The notes beneath the pieces are model-generated. The model had not been told where the DNA came from. It did no database searches and saw only the letters and a program-made list of their open reading frames with translations. A program made the translations under genes and the position numbers. Below, one piece after another: positions 26,996 to 36,344 of a stretch of DNA of 64,000 nt. How positions within the stretch are numbered: the first letter of the stretch is position 1; each line of letters begins with the position of its first letter. This stretch comes from Hyphomonadaceae bacterium (lineage in GTDB: Bacteria; Pseudomonadota; Alphaproteobacteria; Caulobacterales; Hyphomonadaceae). The stretch covers positions 1-64,000 of the forward strand of contig JAUYPV010000018.1 in the NCBI GenBank assembly GCA_030697555.1, given 5' to 3'.

Positions 26996-27826
26996 ATGGA
27001 AATGCGGCAAGTCAACGAGCGGCCAGTTTTTCTGTTTCGCAACGAGGCTGCGACGCCCTCGTACCAGGCTGATTCCGGAATGCGCAGCAAATTCTGGACT
27101 TTCGTTGAAGCTTGCGATGAAGCACGATCGCCACGAGCAGTGAGAGATCTGCTCGTATCGACGTTCCGGGATTTGGGGGTCCGTAGCTTCGCAATCGTCA
27201 CGCACGCTCCCCTGGCGGATCTTCGGAGTCTCGGGGTCGTCGTGCATAACTGGCCTAGTCCGGCCATCGACTACCTGTTTGCGCATCGGGCCAGCCGATC
27301 TCAGAATGTCCTTTTTGACGCCGTTGAAGCGTCTGAAGCACCCGTACACTGGCCCTCACAACAAACGCGACGTGAGTGGAAGAGACATCATCGCGTCTGG
27401 TTTGACGCGCTTCGCGACATGCTTGGCGAAGGGGAGGGGGTCTCCCAGGCGTTGAAATCGACGATCGTGAATGCGTCCTGCTCCGTCATCGCGGCTGAGA
27501 AGCCAGACACCGAGCGCGTGCGTGTCTTCATGAGGATCGGAAACTACGCCTATCAACAGATCCTCGCGCTGCAGCGGCCGCTTCTGTCGGAGCCCGAACA
27601 ACTGACAGCGCGGGAACACGAGTTCCTCTATCGCGCAACGGTCATCGGGGAGCGGCCGAGCGACGTGGCGGCCCAGCTGGGTGTGAAGATTTCGACAGTC
27701 CGGACGCTCCGCCAAAAGGCCAGCATACGTCTCGACGCCGGGAGCCAGGAGCAGGCCGCCTGGCGCATGATCGAGACCGGGCAGTTATTCCGGACCGGGC
27801 GCAAGGGCAGAACGCGCAGCCGATAG
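26996..27826 (+). CDS. LuxR-family regulator with autoinducer-binding-like domain
   Basis: 276 aa with a G-rich ribosome site. Residues ~30-190 resemble the autoinducer-binding domain (VRSFAIVTHAPLADL; HRVWFDALRDM; VFMRIGNYAYQQIL). The C-terminal ~65 residues are a LuxR HTH: LTAREHEFLYRATVIGERPS then DVAAQLGVKISTVRTLRQKAS. No acyl-homoserine lactone synthase is in the window, so it would be a LuxR solo if it binds such a ligand. It lies between the exporter and the lasso receptor and may switch the locus on. Confidence 0.8.
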   Translation: MEMRQVNERPVFLFRNEAATPSYQADSGMRSKFWTFVEACDEARSPRAVRDLLVSTFRDLGVRSFAIVTHAPLADLRSLGVVVHNWPSPAIDYLFAHRASRSQNVLFDAVEASEAPVHWPSQQTRREWKRHHRVWFDALRDMLGEGEGVSQALKSTIVNASCSVIAAEKPDTERVRVFMRIGNYAYQQILALQRPLLSEPEQLTAREHEFLYRATVIGERPSDVAAQLGVKISTVRTLRQKASIRLDAGSQEQAAWRMIETGQLFRTGRKGRTRSR

Positions 27827-27949
27827 ACGTCAACCCGTATCGCGCGCCCGGGCGAACATGCCTGCTACTCGTGGTCAATAAAACGTACAACCAAGGTAGG
27901 GGTGTCTCGTTCTCGCGCGGCTATCCACCGTCAGACAATTGAGGGTGGG

Positions 27950-30646
27950 ATGAAGCGCAATCGGACTCGATACAGTTTTCGTAGCCAACGACCTTTGCGG
28001 CGCGCACTTGCAGCGGCGGCGCCATTTGCTGCCGCCGCTGTCAGTGCCTTGCCGGCCTATGCACAGACCCAGACCTTCGCCTTCCGCATCGAGAGCCAGC
28101 CGCTTTCCTCGGCGCTTCTCAGCCTGGGACGGCAGGCTGATCTGTCGATAGCCGCGCCGACTTCACTGGTTGCAGGCAAGGTTGGGCCCACAGTTAACGG
28201 CCAGCTCAGCGCATCCGAAGCGCTTGAGCAACTCCTCGCTGGCTCCGGCCTGACCTTCGTCTTCGTCAACGGAAGCGCCGTCAAGATTGTCGCTAAAGAC
28301 GCGCCGCCCCAGCAACGCGCAAGCGCGGCCGACGCAGAGTCAGAGGGGAGGACCGACCGGGTCATCGTCACCGGAACAAACCTGCGTGGCGTTCATCCCG
28401 CCTCATCGCCCGTCGAGACATATACCGCTGGCGATATCGCGCGCACGGGGGCTGTCACCACGGAGCAGTTCGTCGCCAAGCTTACCCAGAACTCAGGCGC
28501 GACGTCGCAGTATGCGGTGGGATCGACGATTGCAGGACCGAACCTCGACGGCGTCTCCGCCATCGATCTCCGCGGTCTTGGCCTTGGCTCGACGCTGACG
28601 CTTCTGAACGGCCGCCGCATGGCGCTCTCCAACGGCGGCAGAAGCGCCGACGTGTCCCTGATACCGGCGAGCGCCATCAAACGCGTGGAGGTGCTGACAG
28701 ACGGCGCCTCGGCAATCTACGGATCCGACGCGATCGGAGGCGTCGTGAACTTCATTCTCCGCGACGATTTCGAAGGAGCGGAGTCAAGGCTGTCTGTCGG
28801 GGGTGTCACAAACGGCGGGCTTCGGCAGCTCGACGCCAGCCAGACATTCGGGGGCCATTGGGACGGCGGCCATGGCCTCGCTGCGTACAACCTGCATGCC
28901 GCATCGCCCTTGAAAACCTCGGATCGCGACTACGCGATCCTGGCCGGCCCGGGCAATCTCACACCTGTCGATACGCGGCACAATGTCTTTGGAACGGTAT
29001 CGCAGGATATTGGCGACCGGCTGACACTCAACGTGGATCTGGGCGCCGGTTGGCGCAAGGTGAAGAATGGCTATTCGAACCTGACCGGATCGACGCTGGC
29101 GACCCAGACTTTCGCCCGGTACAAAAGTCAGACGGACCAGATCTTCACGGCCCTGGCGCTCGACTATGAGCTCAGCGATGACTGGACCACAAATCTCGCC
29201 GCCTCGTATTCCCAGGTGGACGTCGATGGGCAGGTTTCGGTTACACGATTCAATCTGTCTCCACCGCCGACCGTGACCGCGGACTATGGCGCGCGCAACT
29301 CGCAACTCGACATCATGGGGAAGGTGGACGGCGTGCTGTTCACGCTGCCGGGTGGCGACCTGAAAGTCTCCTTCGGAGGCGGCGTCCTGGAGGAGCAGTA
29401 TGAAGGTGTCAATCCGACGAACAGCACCCAGATCGCGGGCGAGCTGGGGCGTCGGTCAACCTATGCATTCGGTGAAGCCTATCTGCCCCTGATCGGACCA
29501 GGGCAGGCCATGCCATTCGTGCGCCGGCTGGCGCTCAACGTGGCGGCCCGCTACACAGACTATCAGGAGACGAGCAGTCCCAGCCTTGGTCGCGATTTCG
29601 GCGACTCGGTCGATCCCAAAATCGGTCTGCTCTGGTCGCCTATCGAGTCGCTGAACTTGAGAGGAACCTACGGCACGTCGTTCCGCGCGCCGACTCTCAC
29701 GCAGCTGGATCAGACGTCAGGCCTCCACTACCTCTTGCCGGATACGGTCGCAGGCAATCCCGCAATCCTTCTCACAATGGCCGGCTATGCCGCTGCCGGC
29801 CTGAAGCCAGAGACTGCAGAGACATTCACGCTGGGTTTTGACTTTGCCCCGGTCGAAGCATCCGACTTCCGCCTTAGCGCCACGTACTACAACATCGACT
29901 ATACGGACCAGATCGGACTTGCGCCCACGGGAGGCCTCAATCCGTTTGCGTCGCCAGGCCTGGCGCCAGACCTGATCTATCGGCCGCCGTCTCAGTCTTT
30001 CATCGAAGAGACGTTGCGAGCGACCCCGTTGCTGTTCAACTTCTCGGATGTGGATGTATCGGACCCGCAGACAGGCGCGGCAGCACTGTTCGGCCGGAAC
30101 GATGTCTGGATCTTCGATGGACGCCTGAAGAATATCGCCCTTTCCCAGCAGGACGGGTTCGACGTTTCGATCCAGGACCGCTTTGACACTGCGTTGGGTG
30201 ACCTGCAGCTCGGCGCGAACGTGACCCACATCCTGAGCTACCGCCAACGCGGGTCGATGACGTCGCCGACACTGAATGTCAGCGACGTTCCGGGTCAGCC
30301 TGCTGACTGGCGTGGGCGTCTCAATGCTGGTCTGTCGAACGGCCCCTTCTCAGGATCGCTGAGCCTCAACTACACGGACGACTACACAAACCCTCTTGCG
30401 CCGGCCGGGCAGCAGAAGGTGGATAGCTGGGTTACACTGGATGGCTACGCATCCTTCAACCTCGGCGGATCTGCATCGGCGTCCGGTCCCATTGTCAGTC
30501 TCAGCATTCAAAATCTGCTTGATGAAGACCCGCCGTTTCTCCTGCCTGGGTCGGGGTCGAACATCGTCTATCCGGTGGGGTTCGATCCCGCCAACGCAAA
30601 CCCGCTTGGGCGGTTCGTCGTCATTGGTCTGACGCAACGCTGGTAA
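27950..30646 (+). CDS. TonB-dependent receptor with N-terminal STN signalling domain (lasso-peptide receptor)
   Basis: 898 aa from ATG 27950 (GAGGG site); a GTG at 27902 would add 16 residues ahead of the signal peptide. Signal peptide ends near ALPAYAQ. Residues ~42-115 form an STN (secretin/TonB short N-terminal) domain: FAFRIESQPLSSALLSLG … GLTFVFVNGSAVKIV. A plug domain follows (VIVTGTN; GLGLGSTLTLLNGRRM; VLTDGASAIYGSDAIGGVVNF) and a 22-strand barrel ending in an aromatic C-terminus (LTQRW). STN receptors signal to FecR-type anti-sigma factors; FecR and sigma genes lie 5-7 kb downstream. Uptake of the lasso peptide is the likely role. Confidence 0.88.
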   Translation: MKRNRTRYSFRSQRPLRRALAAAAPFAAAAVSALPAYAQTQTFAFRIESQPLSSALLSLGRQADLSIAAPTSLVAGKVGPTVNGQLSASEALEQLLAGSGLTFVFVNGSAVKIVAKDAPPQQRASAADAESEGRTDRVIVTGTNLRGVHPASSPVETYTAGDIARTGAVTTEQFVAKLTQNSGATSQYAVGSTIAGPNLDGVSAIDLRGLGLGSTLTLLNGRRMALSNGGRSADVSLIPASAIKRVEVLTDGASAIYGSDAIGGVVNFILRDDFEGAESRLSVGGVTNGGLRQLDASQTFGGHWDGGHGLAAYNLHAASPLKTSDRDYAILAGPGNLTPVDTRHNVFGTVSQDIGDRLTLNVDLGAGWRKVKNGYSNLTGSTLATQTFARYKSQTDQIFTALALDYELSDDWTTNLAASYSQVDVDGQVSVTRFNLSPPPTVTADYGARNSQLDIMGKVDGVLFTLPGGDLKVSFGGGVLEEQYEGVNPTNSTQIAGELGRRSTYAFGEAYLPLIGPGQAMPFVRRLALNVAARYTDYQETSSPSLGRDFGDSVDPKIGLLWSPIESLNLRGTYGTSFRAPTLTQLDQTSGLHYLLPDTVAGNPAILLTMAGYAAAGLKPETAETFTLGFDFAPVEASDFRLSATYYNIDYTDQIGLAPTGGLNPFASPGLAPDLIYRPPSQSFIEETLRATPLLFNFSDVDVSDPQTGAAALFGRNDVWIFDGRLKNIALSQQDGFDVSIQDRFDTALGDLQLGANVTHILSYRQRGSMTSPTLNVSDVPGQPADWRGRLNAGLSNGPFSGSLSLNYTDDYTNPLAPAGQQKVDSWVTLDGYASFNLGGSASASGPIVSLSIQNLLDEDPPFLLPGSGSNIVYPVGFDPANANPLGRFVVIGLTQRW

Positions 30647-30676
30647 GCAGCTTACGAAATTGCAGAAGAAAGCAGC

Positions 30677-32875
30677 ATGCGCGAGCCAGCGTGCGCCTTG
30701 AACCGTGGATTATCGCTCTACCGCCTGCTGATCGCGATCGCAGTCGGCCTGGCTGGCCCTGCCTGTGCCGAACTGAAGACGACATCGCCGAAGGTGATCT
30801 CCGGGTCGGTATCGACCGCCGAACTCGTGGAGGCCAGAGGCCTGTCCGGGCTCGCGGTTTCACTTGATGGCGCCAGCGTCGCGATCCAGGTCGATCATCA
30901 AGACATCTCAGGCAATCGCACGGTTCTGGACTGGTGGATCGTCCGCCTGTCCGATGGACATGCGACACGCGTGGCAGATGGCGGCGAACCGCGCTGGAAC
31001 GTCAACGGCTTTGTGGCGCTCGAAACGCCCCAATGGTCGCCGGATGGGGAGTGGCTGTATTTCCGGCGCCTGGCGAACCAGGAGGTTCAACTCTGGCGCG
31101 CGAGCCGTGACGGCGCCCGCGAGGAACAGATCACAGACGACACATCAGACGTGGAAGCCTTCATCGTCAGTACGGACGGCGCCGTCATCTATGCCGTCGG
31201 GCCGGGAACACGCGATGAAATCAAGCGCAAGGAAGCGCTGGAGATCGATGCGGGCGTCCTTCTCGACCAGACAATCATCAAGGGATTTCCGATTGTGCAC
31301 GGATTCCCGGTCAATGGCCGGATGGCGACCCTTCGTCTGTTCCCCGATGCGGCAAACTTTGGTCGATCGACACTTCTGGGCGACACGCCGCTACGATCAT
31401 GGCGCATCGATCCGCGTACCGGCGCGATTGGCCCGGCAAACGATGCGGACGCCGAGCGTCTGGCGCAGTTGTGGCTTGAATCAAGCGGTGCATCGCAACG
31501 TCTGGATCCGCTGGATGCGGGGAGAGCGATCTCACGCCAGCATGGGCGCGCACGCGTGGTATCCGCGACGACGGCTCCACCCGGGAGCGACACGGCGTCA
31601 GCGTCAGGCAAGACGCTCGCCTGGCAAGACCGCGACGGTCCCAGTCGCCAGTGTGAGGCTCTCGTTTGCCCCGGCGCCGACGACATCTCCGTTGTCGGTT
31701 GGACTTCCGACGACCGGCGCCTGATATTCCAGACCAGGACGTTCGATACGGTTCGGTTGAACAGCTGGGACGTGCTGACGAACATCGTCGAGACTCTTGA
31801 TGAAAGCCCGGGTGTTCTCGGGTCGGACGAGTCCGGTACAACCGGGACCTGCCAGCTCGCGGGAGCAGAAGCGATCTGCATTTCAGCCTCTGCCGACGCG
31901 CCTCCCCGCGTCGTCGCCATTGATCTGAAATCCGGCAAACGCCGTTCACTGTTCGAGCCAAACCCTGACCTTTCCCCGGACAGGCTCGGTTCCGCCACTG
32001 CGATCACGCTCACCGACAGGTTCGGGAATACGACGGTTGGACGGCTCATCCTGCCGAAAGACGTCCCTCCTGGCCGGCGCCTTCCGCTCGTGATCACGTC
32101 CTACCGCTGTGACGGCTTTCTGCTGGGAGGGTCGGGACGGGACGTGCCGGAGCATGTCCTTGCGGGTCTGGGGCACGCCGCCGTCTGCGTCGACCTCACT
32201 TATGATGTGGTTCGGCGGGCGGCGAATTTCGAAGTCACTCAGGACAGTGTCAACACAAGCGCCGTGGACTTCTTTGAGGATGCGGTCCGCGTGCTCGATC
32301 GCCAAGGACTGGTTGACCCCAAGCGTGTCGCGCTCAACGGATTTAGCGGGGGAACGACGGCGGTCACTTTCGCCATCACGCAGTCGCTGAAATTCACCAC
32401 GGCCGGCGTCACAACCGAAGGATCGCTCGATCCCATCACATGCTACGTGACCTCGCCCGCGAGAACGTGCGCGAGTCTCGCGCAGCGCCAGGGGTTCAAA
32501 CGTCCCTACGACGATCGTGCGGGAATTCTCAGAAACTCGCCTGCTTTGAACGTGGAGCAGATACGCACGCCTCTGCTCATGCAGCTGCCGGAGGTTGAAT
32601 ACGTCACCATGTTGCAGCTTTACAGCGCCATGCAGGATTATGGGCGCGCGGTTGAAATGCACGTGTTCCCCGCCGCTTATCACTACAAGAACCAACCCCG
32701 TCAGAGGCTGTCAGTCTACAATCGCAATGTGGACTGGATAAACTTCTGGCTCCTTGGGCGGGAGTCATCCGAGTTGGATCGCAACGATCAGAACGCGCGC
32801 TGGCGAGAGCTCAGAGACCGGCAATGCCTGCTATTCCCGGCAGGCGGTGCTGACGCGCGGCCCTGGTATTGTTGA
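30677..32875 (+). CDS. Lasso-peptide isopeptidase (AtxE-like, S9 fold)
   Basis: 732 aa with an N-terminal hydrophobic signal (LLIAIAVGLAGPACA). The first ~400 residues resemble a WD/propeller region (LAVSLDGASVAIQ; WSPDGEWLYFRRL). The C-terminal alpha/beta hydrolase has nucleophile Ser in LNGFSGGTTAVTF and a catalytic His region FPAAYHYKNQPRQRLSVYNR, as in the AtxE2 isopeptidase that opens lasso rings. It follows the receptor by 30 bp in one operon, as in other proteobacterial lasso loci. It would hydrolyse the Gly1-Glu9 isopeptide bond after re-uptake in the periplasm. Confidence 0.88.
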   Translation: MREPACALNRGLSLYRLLIAIAVGLAGPACAELKTTSPKVISGSVSTAELVEARGLSGLAVSLDGASVAIQVDHQDISGNRTVLDWWIVRLSDGHATRVADGGEPRWNVNGFVALETPQWSPDGEWLYFRRLANQEVQLWRASRDGAREEQITDDTSDVEAFIVSTDGAVIYAVGPGTRDEIKRKEALEIDAGVLLDQTIIKGFPIVHGFPVNGRMATLRLFPDAANFGRSTLLGDTPLRSWRIDPRTGAIGPANDADAERLAQLWLESSGASQRLDPLDAGRAISRQHGRARVVSATTAPPGSDTASASGKTLAWQDRDGPSRQCEALVCPGADDISVVGWTSDDRRLIFQTRTFDTVRLNSWDVLTNIVETLDESPGVLGSDESGTTGTCQLAGAEAICISASADAPPRVVAIDLKSGKRRSLFEPNPDLSPDRLGSATAITLTDRFGNTTVGRLILPKDVPPGRRLPLVITSYRCDGFLLGGSGRDVPEHVLAGLGHAAVCVDLTYDVVRRAANFEVTQDSVNTSAVDFFEDAVRVLDRQGLVDPKRVALNGFSGGTTAVTFAITQSLKFTTAGVTTEGSLDPITCYVTSPARTCASLAQRQGFKRPYDDRAGILRNSPALNVEQIRTPLLMQLPEVEYVTMLQLYSAMQDYGRAVEMHVFPAAYHYKNQPRQRLSVYNRNVDWINFWLLGRESSELDRNDQNARWRELRDRQCLLFPAGGADARPWYC

Positions 32876-32947
32876 CTGGCTGGCGCATCCGTCGGGCCAT
32901 CTGGAAGCACCGGGGCGTGCGAGGTTCCGCGAGGACGGTTGACGGAT

Positions 32948-33000
32948 GGTGGCGGCGCCGATCACAATTCGAGAGGTGTAGGGCTCGACGCCGCCACCGC
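32948..33000. terminator. Possible terminator between lasso precursor and isopeptidase genes
   Basis: On the minus strand GGTGGCGGCG is followed about 30 bases later by its complement CGCCGCCACC, just after the precursor stop. The long loop and lack of a U-tract make this a weak terminator. It would serve the convergent ends of the precursor and isopeptidase transcripts. Confidence 0.3.
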
Positions 33001-33008
33001 CACGCGGT

Positions 33009-33119
33009 TCAGCCGGCTTTCGGATAGAGGCTTCCCGGCGTTTGCAGGATCTGATCCTCAACGCGGTTCGGGACCGCAGGACCACGCGTCTCTTTCGACA
33101 CTCGACCGAGCTTCATCAT
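33009..33119 (-). CDS. Lasso-peptide precursor (A gene)
   Basis: 36 aa from the ATG at 33117-33119, with GGAG seven bases upstream; an in-frame TAG five codons earlier forbids a longer leader. The leader is MMKLGRVSKETR, matching the LGxxSxxTx ending of proteobacterial lasso leaders with Thr at -2. The core begins GPAVPNRVE, giving Gly1 and Glu9 for a nine-residue ring, and a 15-residue tail follows that ends YPKAG (Tyr20, Lys22). It lies about 120 bp downstream of the cyclase on the same strand and is convergent with the isopeptidase. I computed a monoisotopic mass near 2488.3 Da for the cyclised core. The leader is shorter than usual for the family. Confidence 0.85.
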   Translation of the reverse strand: MMKLGRVSKETRGPAVPNRVEDQILQTPGSLYPKAG

Positions 33120-33239
33120 CTTCTTACTCCGCTACTTGAACTGCCGCGACACTGCGGCACGTCGAGATTGTCACGACCAGAAACAGGTGAAGGAGAATAT
33201 ATCCGGAAAATTTCTGCAGATCGAAGCGGAGCGAGACGT

Positions 33240-35057
33240 TCAGCCCAGGCGCCAGGACACGAGCCAGGCTTCGGCGGCGACAAGGGTCAGCAGCGTATCG
33301 AGATCCTGATCGGTCAGGGGATAGGCATCGGAGAGGAGTTGTTCGATTCTGGCCCGATCAACGTTGCCGCTCGACAACAGGTATCCTTCGAGCAGAAAGC
33401 CTTGCAGCTCCTTGGCGACCTGCGTGACGTCATCCAGCAAGCGATGGTTGATGAACCCCTTGTGGACCCTTCGCGTGATCTCCACCGGAAGCACGTCGGA
33501 GAACGCGGCGCGCTGCAAGGTTCGATCGCGGCCGCCTTGCACAAAAAGATAGGCCGGCGTTCGAAGCGCGAACTCGACAATGGGCTGGGAAATGAAAGGG
33601 TGCACCGCATCGAACGCCGCGCCATGCCCTAGAGTCGGATGGTAGTTGCTCAGCGCGACGATGCTGCGAATCTGCTCGGCCTTGCACGGTGGAAGTGATG
33701 TTGCAGCATCCAGCCAGTCGTGCCGCAAGTAAGCCTCATGTGGGCGGTGGCCGCCGCTCCCGCCAGAGGGTGAGGGCGCTGGCTGGCCATCGCCGAGGAA
33801 AGCGAGCGGGCTCCATTTTTTGCGGCCAAGACGATGTGAAATCCCGGTCTTGAGGACGCGCCATACCGACTGTTCAAGGAGCGATGCGCAGTCATAAGCC
33901 GTCCGCCATGCGCCCCGTCCCCAGTTGTTGAGCAGGAGGTAGTCAGCGAAGGCGTCGCTTGCGAGACTTCTCTGGAGGAACAGGCTGTCTCCTCCATGTC
34001 CAGCCATGACGCAATCGGCGCCGAGGTCTCGGCACGCTCCGGTCAGCAGCGCGTCAGCACGACCGGACAGGATCTGGCGGGTGGGGCGAGCGGTTCGAGG
34101 CGCCGCGAACATCGAAGCGACATCCAGGGTCGATCCTTCGACCTCAAGCTCCACCAGTTCTATTCCGGCATGCCGCGCCGCGAGGCGCGCCAGCTTCACC
34201 TCGAACTCTTCGTAGCCTCGCCCCACAAGATGAAGTCCCGTGACTTTGGCGTCGCCAGTCCGGGCCATGAGATTTGCGACCACCGAGGAATCCAGGCCGC
34301 CAGATGTCCTGACGACGATACTGTCCGAAAGACCTGCCAGGGCGTCGAAGCAATCCCCGGCGGTGTGTCGCAACTCGTCTGCAGCGTGGTCGAATGACTG
34401 CCGGCTTGGTTCGGCCGCCAGATGCGTGGGGTTCCATACCCAGTTGAACGCATTCTCCGTGCGTGGGCGCCAGGTCAGGCGCTGACCGGGTAGAAGCTCT
34501 TTCAATTCACATAGCCCGGTATGCCGGGTGACAAAGTAGCCGTTCATCAGGAAGGCGTTGATGGCTTCCCAGTCGGTGGAGAACGCGGCGCCGGCAAGGT
34601 TCGCGATGTCAGCGACGTGGGAGCAAAGAATGTCGATGCCGTGGAACTGGGCAATGAAGCACGGCGTCGGGCCACATGGGTCTCGAACGACTTCAACGGC
34701 TTCGGAGCCGGGAATGCGCCACAGCGCAACATAGTCACCCCAGTAGCGGGAGATCAGCGCCTTGCCGTTCGCGTTTGCGATGTCATCACTTGCCTGCCTG
34801 TCGAGTTGTTCGATCCGCCCCGCGCCCTCGCGTCCGCGCTCGAACAGGGAGCCGATTACAACGCCTTCTGACCCTGAAAGCTCGGTTGCTCGCACCACAC
34901 GCGCGCCCATCTGGAAGGTGATGACGCGGAGACCTGGGCGGTCGACAAGGAAGGACTCTCGCCCCGACCGCTTCCCTAACGTCTCGGTCCAGCGGTCAAC
35001 CTGAGCGCCATGGGCGGCCACATGCCGGTCCCAGAGAAAGGCGACGAATTGGTCCAT
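33240..35057 (-). CDS. Lasso-peptide cyclase (asparagine-synthetase-like, C protein)
   Basis: 605 aa. The N-terminal ~210 residues correspond to the glutaminase-like half of asparagine synthetase B but lack the catalytic Cys2 (starts MDQFVAF). The PP-loop SGGLDSS is at residues 252-258 and the synthetase half continues with MAGHGGDSLFLQR and HPTLGHGAAFDAVHPF. In lasso biosynthesis the C enzyme adenylates the Asp/Glu side chain and joins it to the core N-terminus. It shares strand with the precursor that follows it and is divergent from fecR, with a 290-bp shared promoter region. Confidence 0.9.
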   Translation of the reverse strand: MDQFVAFLWDRHVAAHGAQVDRWTETLGKRSGRESFLVDRPGLRVITFQMGARVVRATELSGSEGVVIGSLFERGREGAGRIEQLDRQASDDIANANGKALISRYWGDYVALWRIPGSEAVEVVRDPCGPTPCFIAQFHGIDILCSHVADIANLAGAAFSTDWEAINAFLMNGYFVTRHTGLCELKELLPGQRLTWRPRTENAFNWVWNPTHLAAEPSRQSFDHAADELRHTAGDCFDALAGLSDSIVVRTSGGLDSSVVANLMARTGDAKVTGLHLVGRGYEEFEVKLARLAARHAGIELVELEVEGSTLDVASMFAAPRTARPTRQILSGRADALLTGACRDLGADCVMAGHGGDSLFLQRSLASDAFADYLLLNNWGRGAWRTAYDCASLLEQSVWRVLKTGISHRLGRKKWSPLAFLGDGQPAPSPSGGSGGHRPHEAYLRHDWLDAATSLPPCKAEQIRSIVALSNYHPTLGHGAAFDAVHPFISQPIVEFALRTPAYLFVQGGRDRTLQRAAFSDVLPVEITRRVHKGFINHRLLDDVTQVAKELQGFLLEGYLLSSGNVDRARIEQLLSDAYPLTDQDLDTLLTLVAAEAWLVSWRLG

Positions 35058-35347
35058 CCCAGGGAGCCATCAACGTGAAGGCCGGCGACTCCGCACCTGC
35101 GAAGACCGTATGAGCGAGTGGATCACAGTACGTTGCAATCAGGCCGGTTTCGTCCTCGTTCCGATGAAGACGATCGATGGGATTTGGTTTAGCCGCTCGA
35201 CGGCGGCTTTTCCCTACCTCTGTTGCGAGGGAAATATGTTTTTCCTTCTAGCCCTCTGGTTTGATTTTTCCGTCCCGGGATTTCGTCATATGTGACTCAC
35301 CAGCCTGGTCGCGCCACGAACCCGCGTGATGTTGAGGAGACATATCC
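35058..35347. promoter_or_regulatory. Divergent promoter region of cyclase/precursor and fecR
   Basis: 290 bp between the divergent starts, more AT-rich than the flanks (35220-35290). It should carry the start sites for both transcripts and is a likely target of the ECF sigma factor. A 61-codon frame here (35110-35295, plus) does not look like a gene and lacks lasso precursor features. I could not assign -35/-10 boxes with confidence. Confidence 0.45.
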
Positions 35348-36301
35348 ATGCCCTCCGACGTGGCTAAGCCAAGTCGTCAGGATCAGGCCGCTGCCTGGTT
35401 TGCGGCTGAGCGAGCCGGAGTGATGCTGGTAGAGCAGCGTGTAGCATTGGATGCGTGGCGCGCTGACCCGCGGAACCAGGCCGCACTCGACGCGATGTAC
35501 GAACTCTGGGACGATCTTGCTGTTCTGAAGGGCAATGAGCCAGCTCCCAGGAAGGTCGCTCAACGTTCGCTCCTTCCAATCGCTGCAGCGGTGCTCGTCC
35601 TGGTGATCGGTGGCGTAGCGGCATCCAGTTGGTTTGGGCGGCCGGGCGATACGACGATCACCACGTTTGCCGGCGAACAAAAGACGCAGTCGATGCCGGA
35701 TGGCAGCGTCATCGCCGTCAACGTGGCTTCCGGCCTGACATACAAAGTCACCGATAGTCAGCGGCTGGTCACCATCAAGAGCGGAGAGGCGGCCTTCTCG
35801 GTTCGGCCGGATGCGGCAAAGCCGTTTGTCGTGCGAGCAGGCACGATTGAAGTTCGCGCCGTTGGCACGTCATTCAACGTGCGCGAGCGAGATGGTCTGC
35901 TTCAGGTCGCGGTCAGCGAGGGCAAAGTCCAGATCTGCAAGGTCGCTGCTTCAGGTGACGTGTCGGTGCTGGCGGTTCTTGTTGCAGGTCAGCTTCTGGA
36001 AATGCCTGTGACATTCGACGGAGCCATGCCCGCTCTCTCTCCGATCTCAGTGCCAGCTGCCCAGGTTTCCGAATGGCGTATGCGGATCGTGACCTACGAA
36101 GATGCGACCGTCGGTGAGGTGGTGGAGGACTTCAACCGGTACTTTGAGCAGAAGCTTGTTGTCGAGAAGCCGGAGCTTCTGACCCGCCGTGTAACAATTC
36201 GGCTGCAGGTCGAAGATCGGGCGCGTGCAATTGAAACCCTGGCCGGCCTGCTGGGCGCCCGGGTCATCAAAACAGATAAGGGAGACGCTCTCTCTGATTG
36301 A
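35348..36301 (+). CDS. FecR-family anti-sigma factor / signal transducer
   Basis: 317 aa with a GAGGAG ribosome site. A short cytoplasmic DUF4880-like part (QDQAAAWFAAERAG; DAWRADPRNQAALDAMYELW), a transmembrane helix ~75-95 (LLPIAAAVLVLVIGGVAAS), then the FecR domain (QKTQSMPDGSVIAVNVASGL; IKSGEAAFSVRPDAAKPFVV; VRAVGTSFNVRERDG) and an STN-like C-terminal segment (VVEDFNRYF…TRRVTIRLQVED). FecR senses the STN domain of a TonB receptor and releases an ECF sigma factor. The cognate sigma gene is probably that at 37149. Confidence 0.9.
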   Translation: MPSDVAKPSRQDQAAAWFAAERAGVMLVEQRVALDAWRADPRNQAALDAMYELWDDLAVLKGNEPAPRKVAQRSLLPIAAAVLVLVIGGVAASSWFGRPGDTTITTFAGEQKTQSMPDGSVIAVNVASGLTYKVTDSQRLVTIKSGEAAFSVRPDAAKPFVVRAGTIEVRAVGTSFNVRERDGLLQVAVSEGKVQICKVAASGDVSVLAVLVAGQLLEMPVTFDGAMPALSPISVPAAQVSEWRMRIVTYEDATVGEVVEDFNRYFEQKLVVEKPELLTRRVTIRLQVEDRARAIETLAGLLGARVIKTDKGDALSD

Positions 36302-36344
36302 TGCGGGTAGATCGAGATTGACGAATTTCGAAGGGGGGAGACGC

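Noticed and set aside
32831-33085. Minus-strand 84-codon frame overlapping the precursor
   Set aside because: It is out of frame with the precursor, overlaps the end of the isopeptidase gene and has low-complexity Arg/Gly content.
35110-35295. Short plus-strand frame between cyclase and fecR as a lasso precursor
   Set aside because: No Thr(-2)-Gly junction with an Asp/Glu seven to nine residues later, Cys- and Phe-rich, and no ribosome site; the frame at 33009-33119 meets every criterion.
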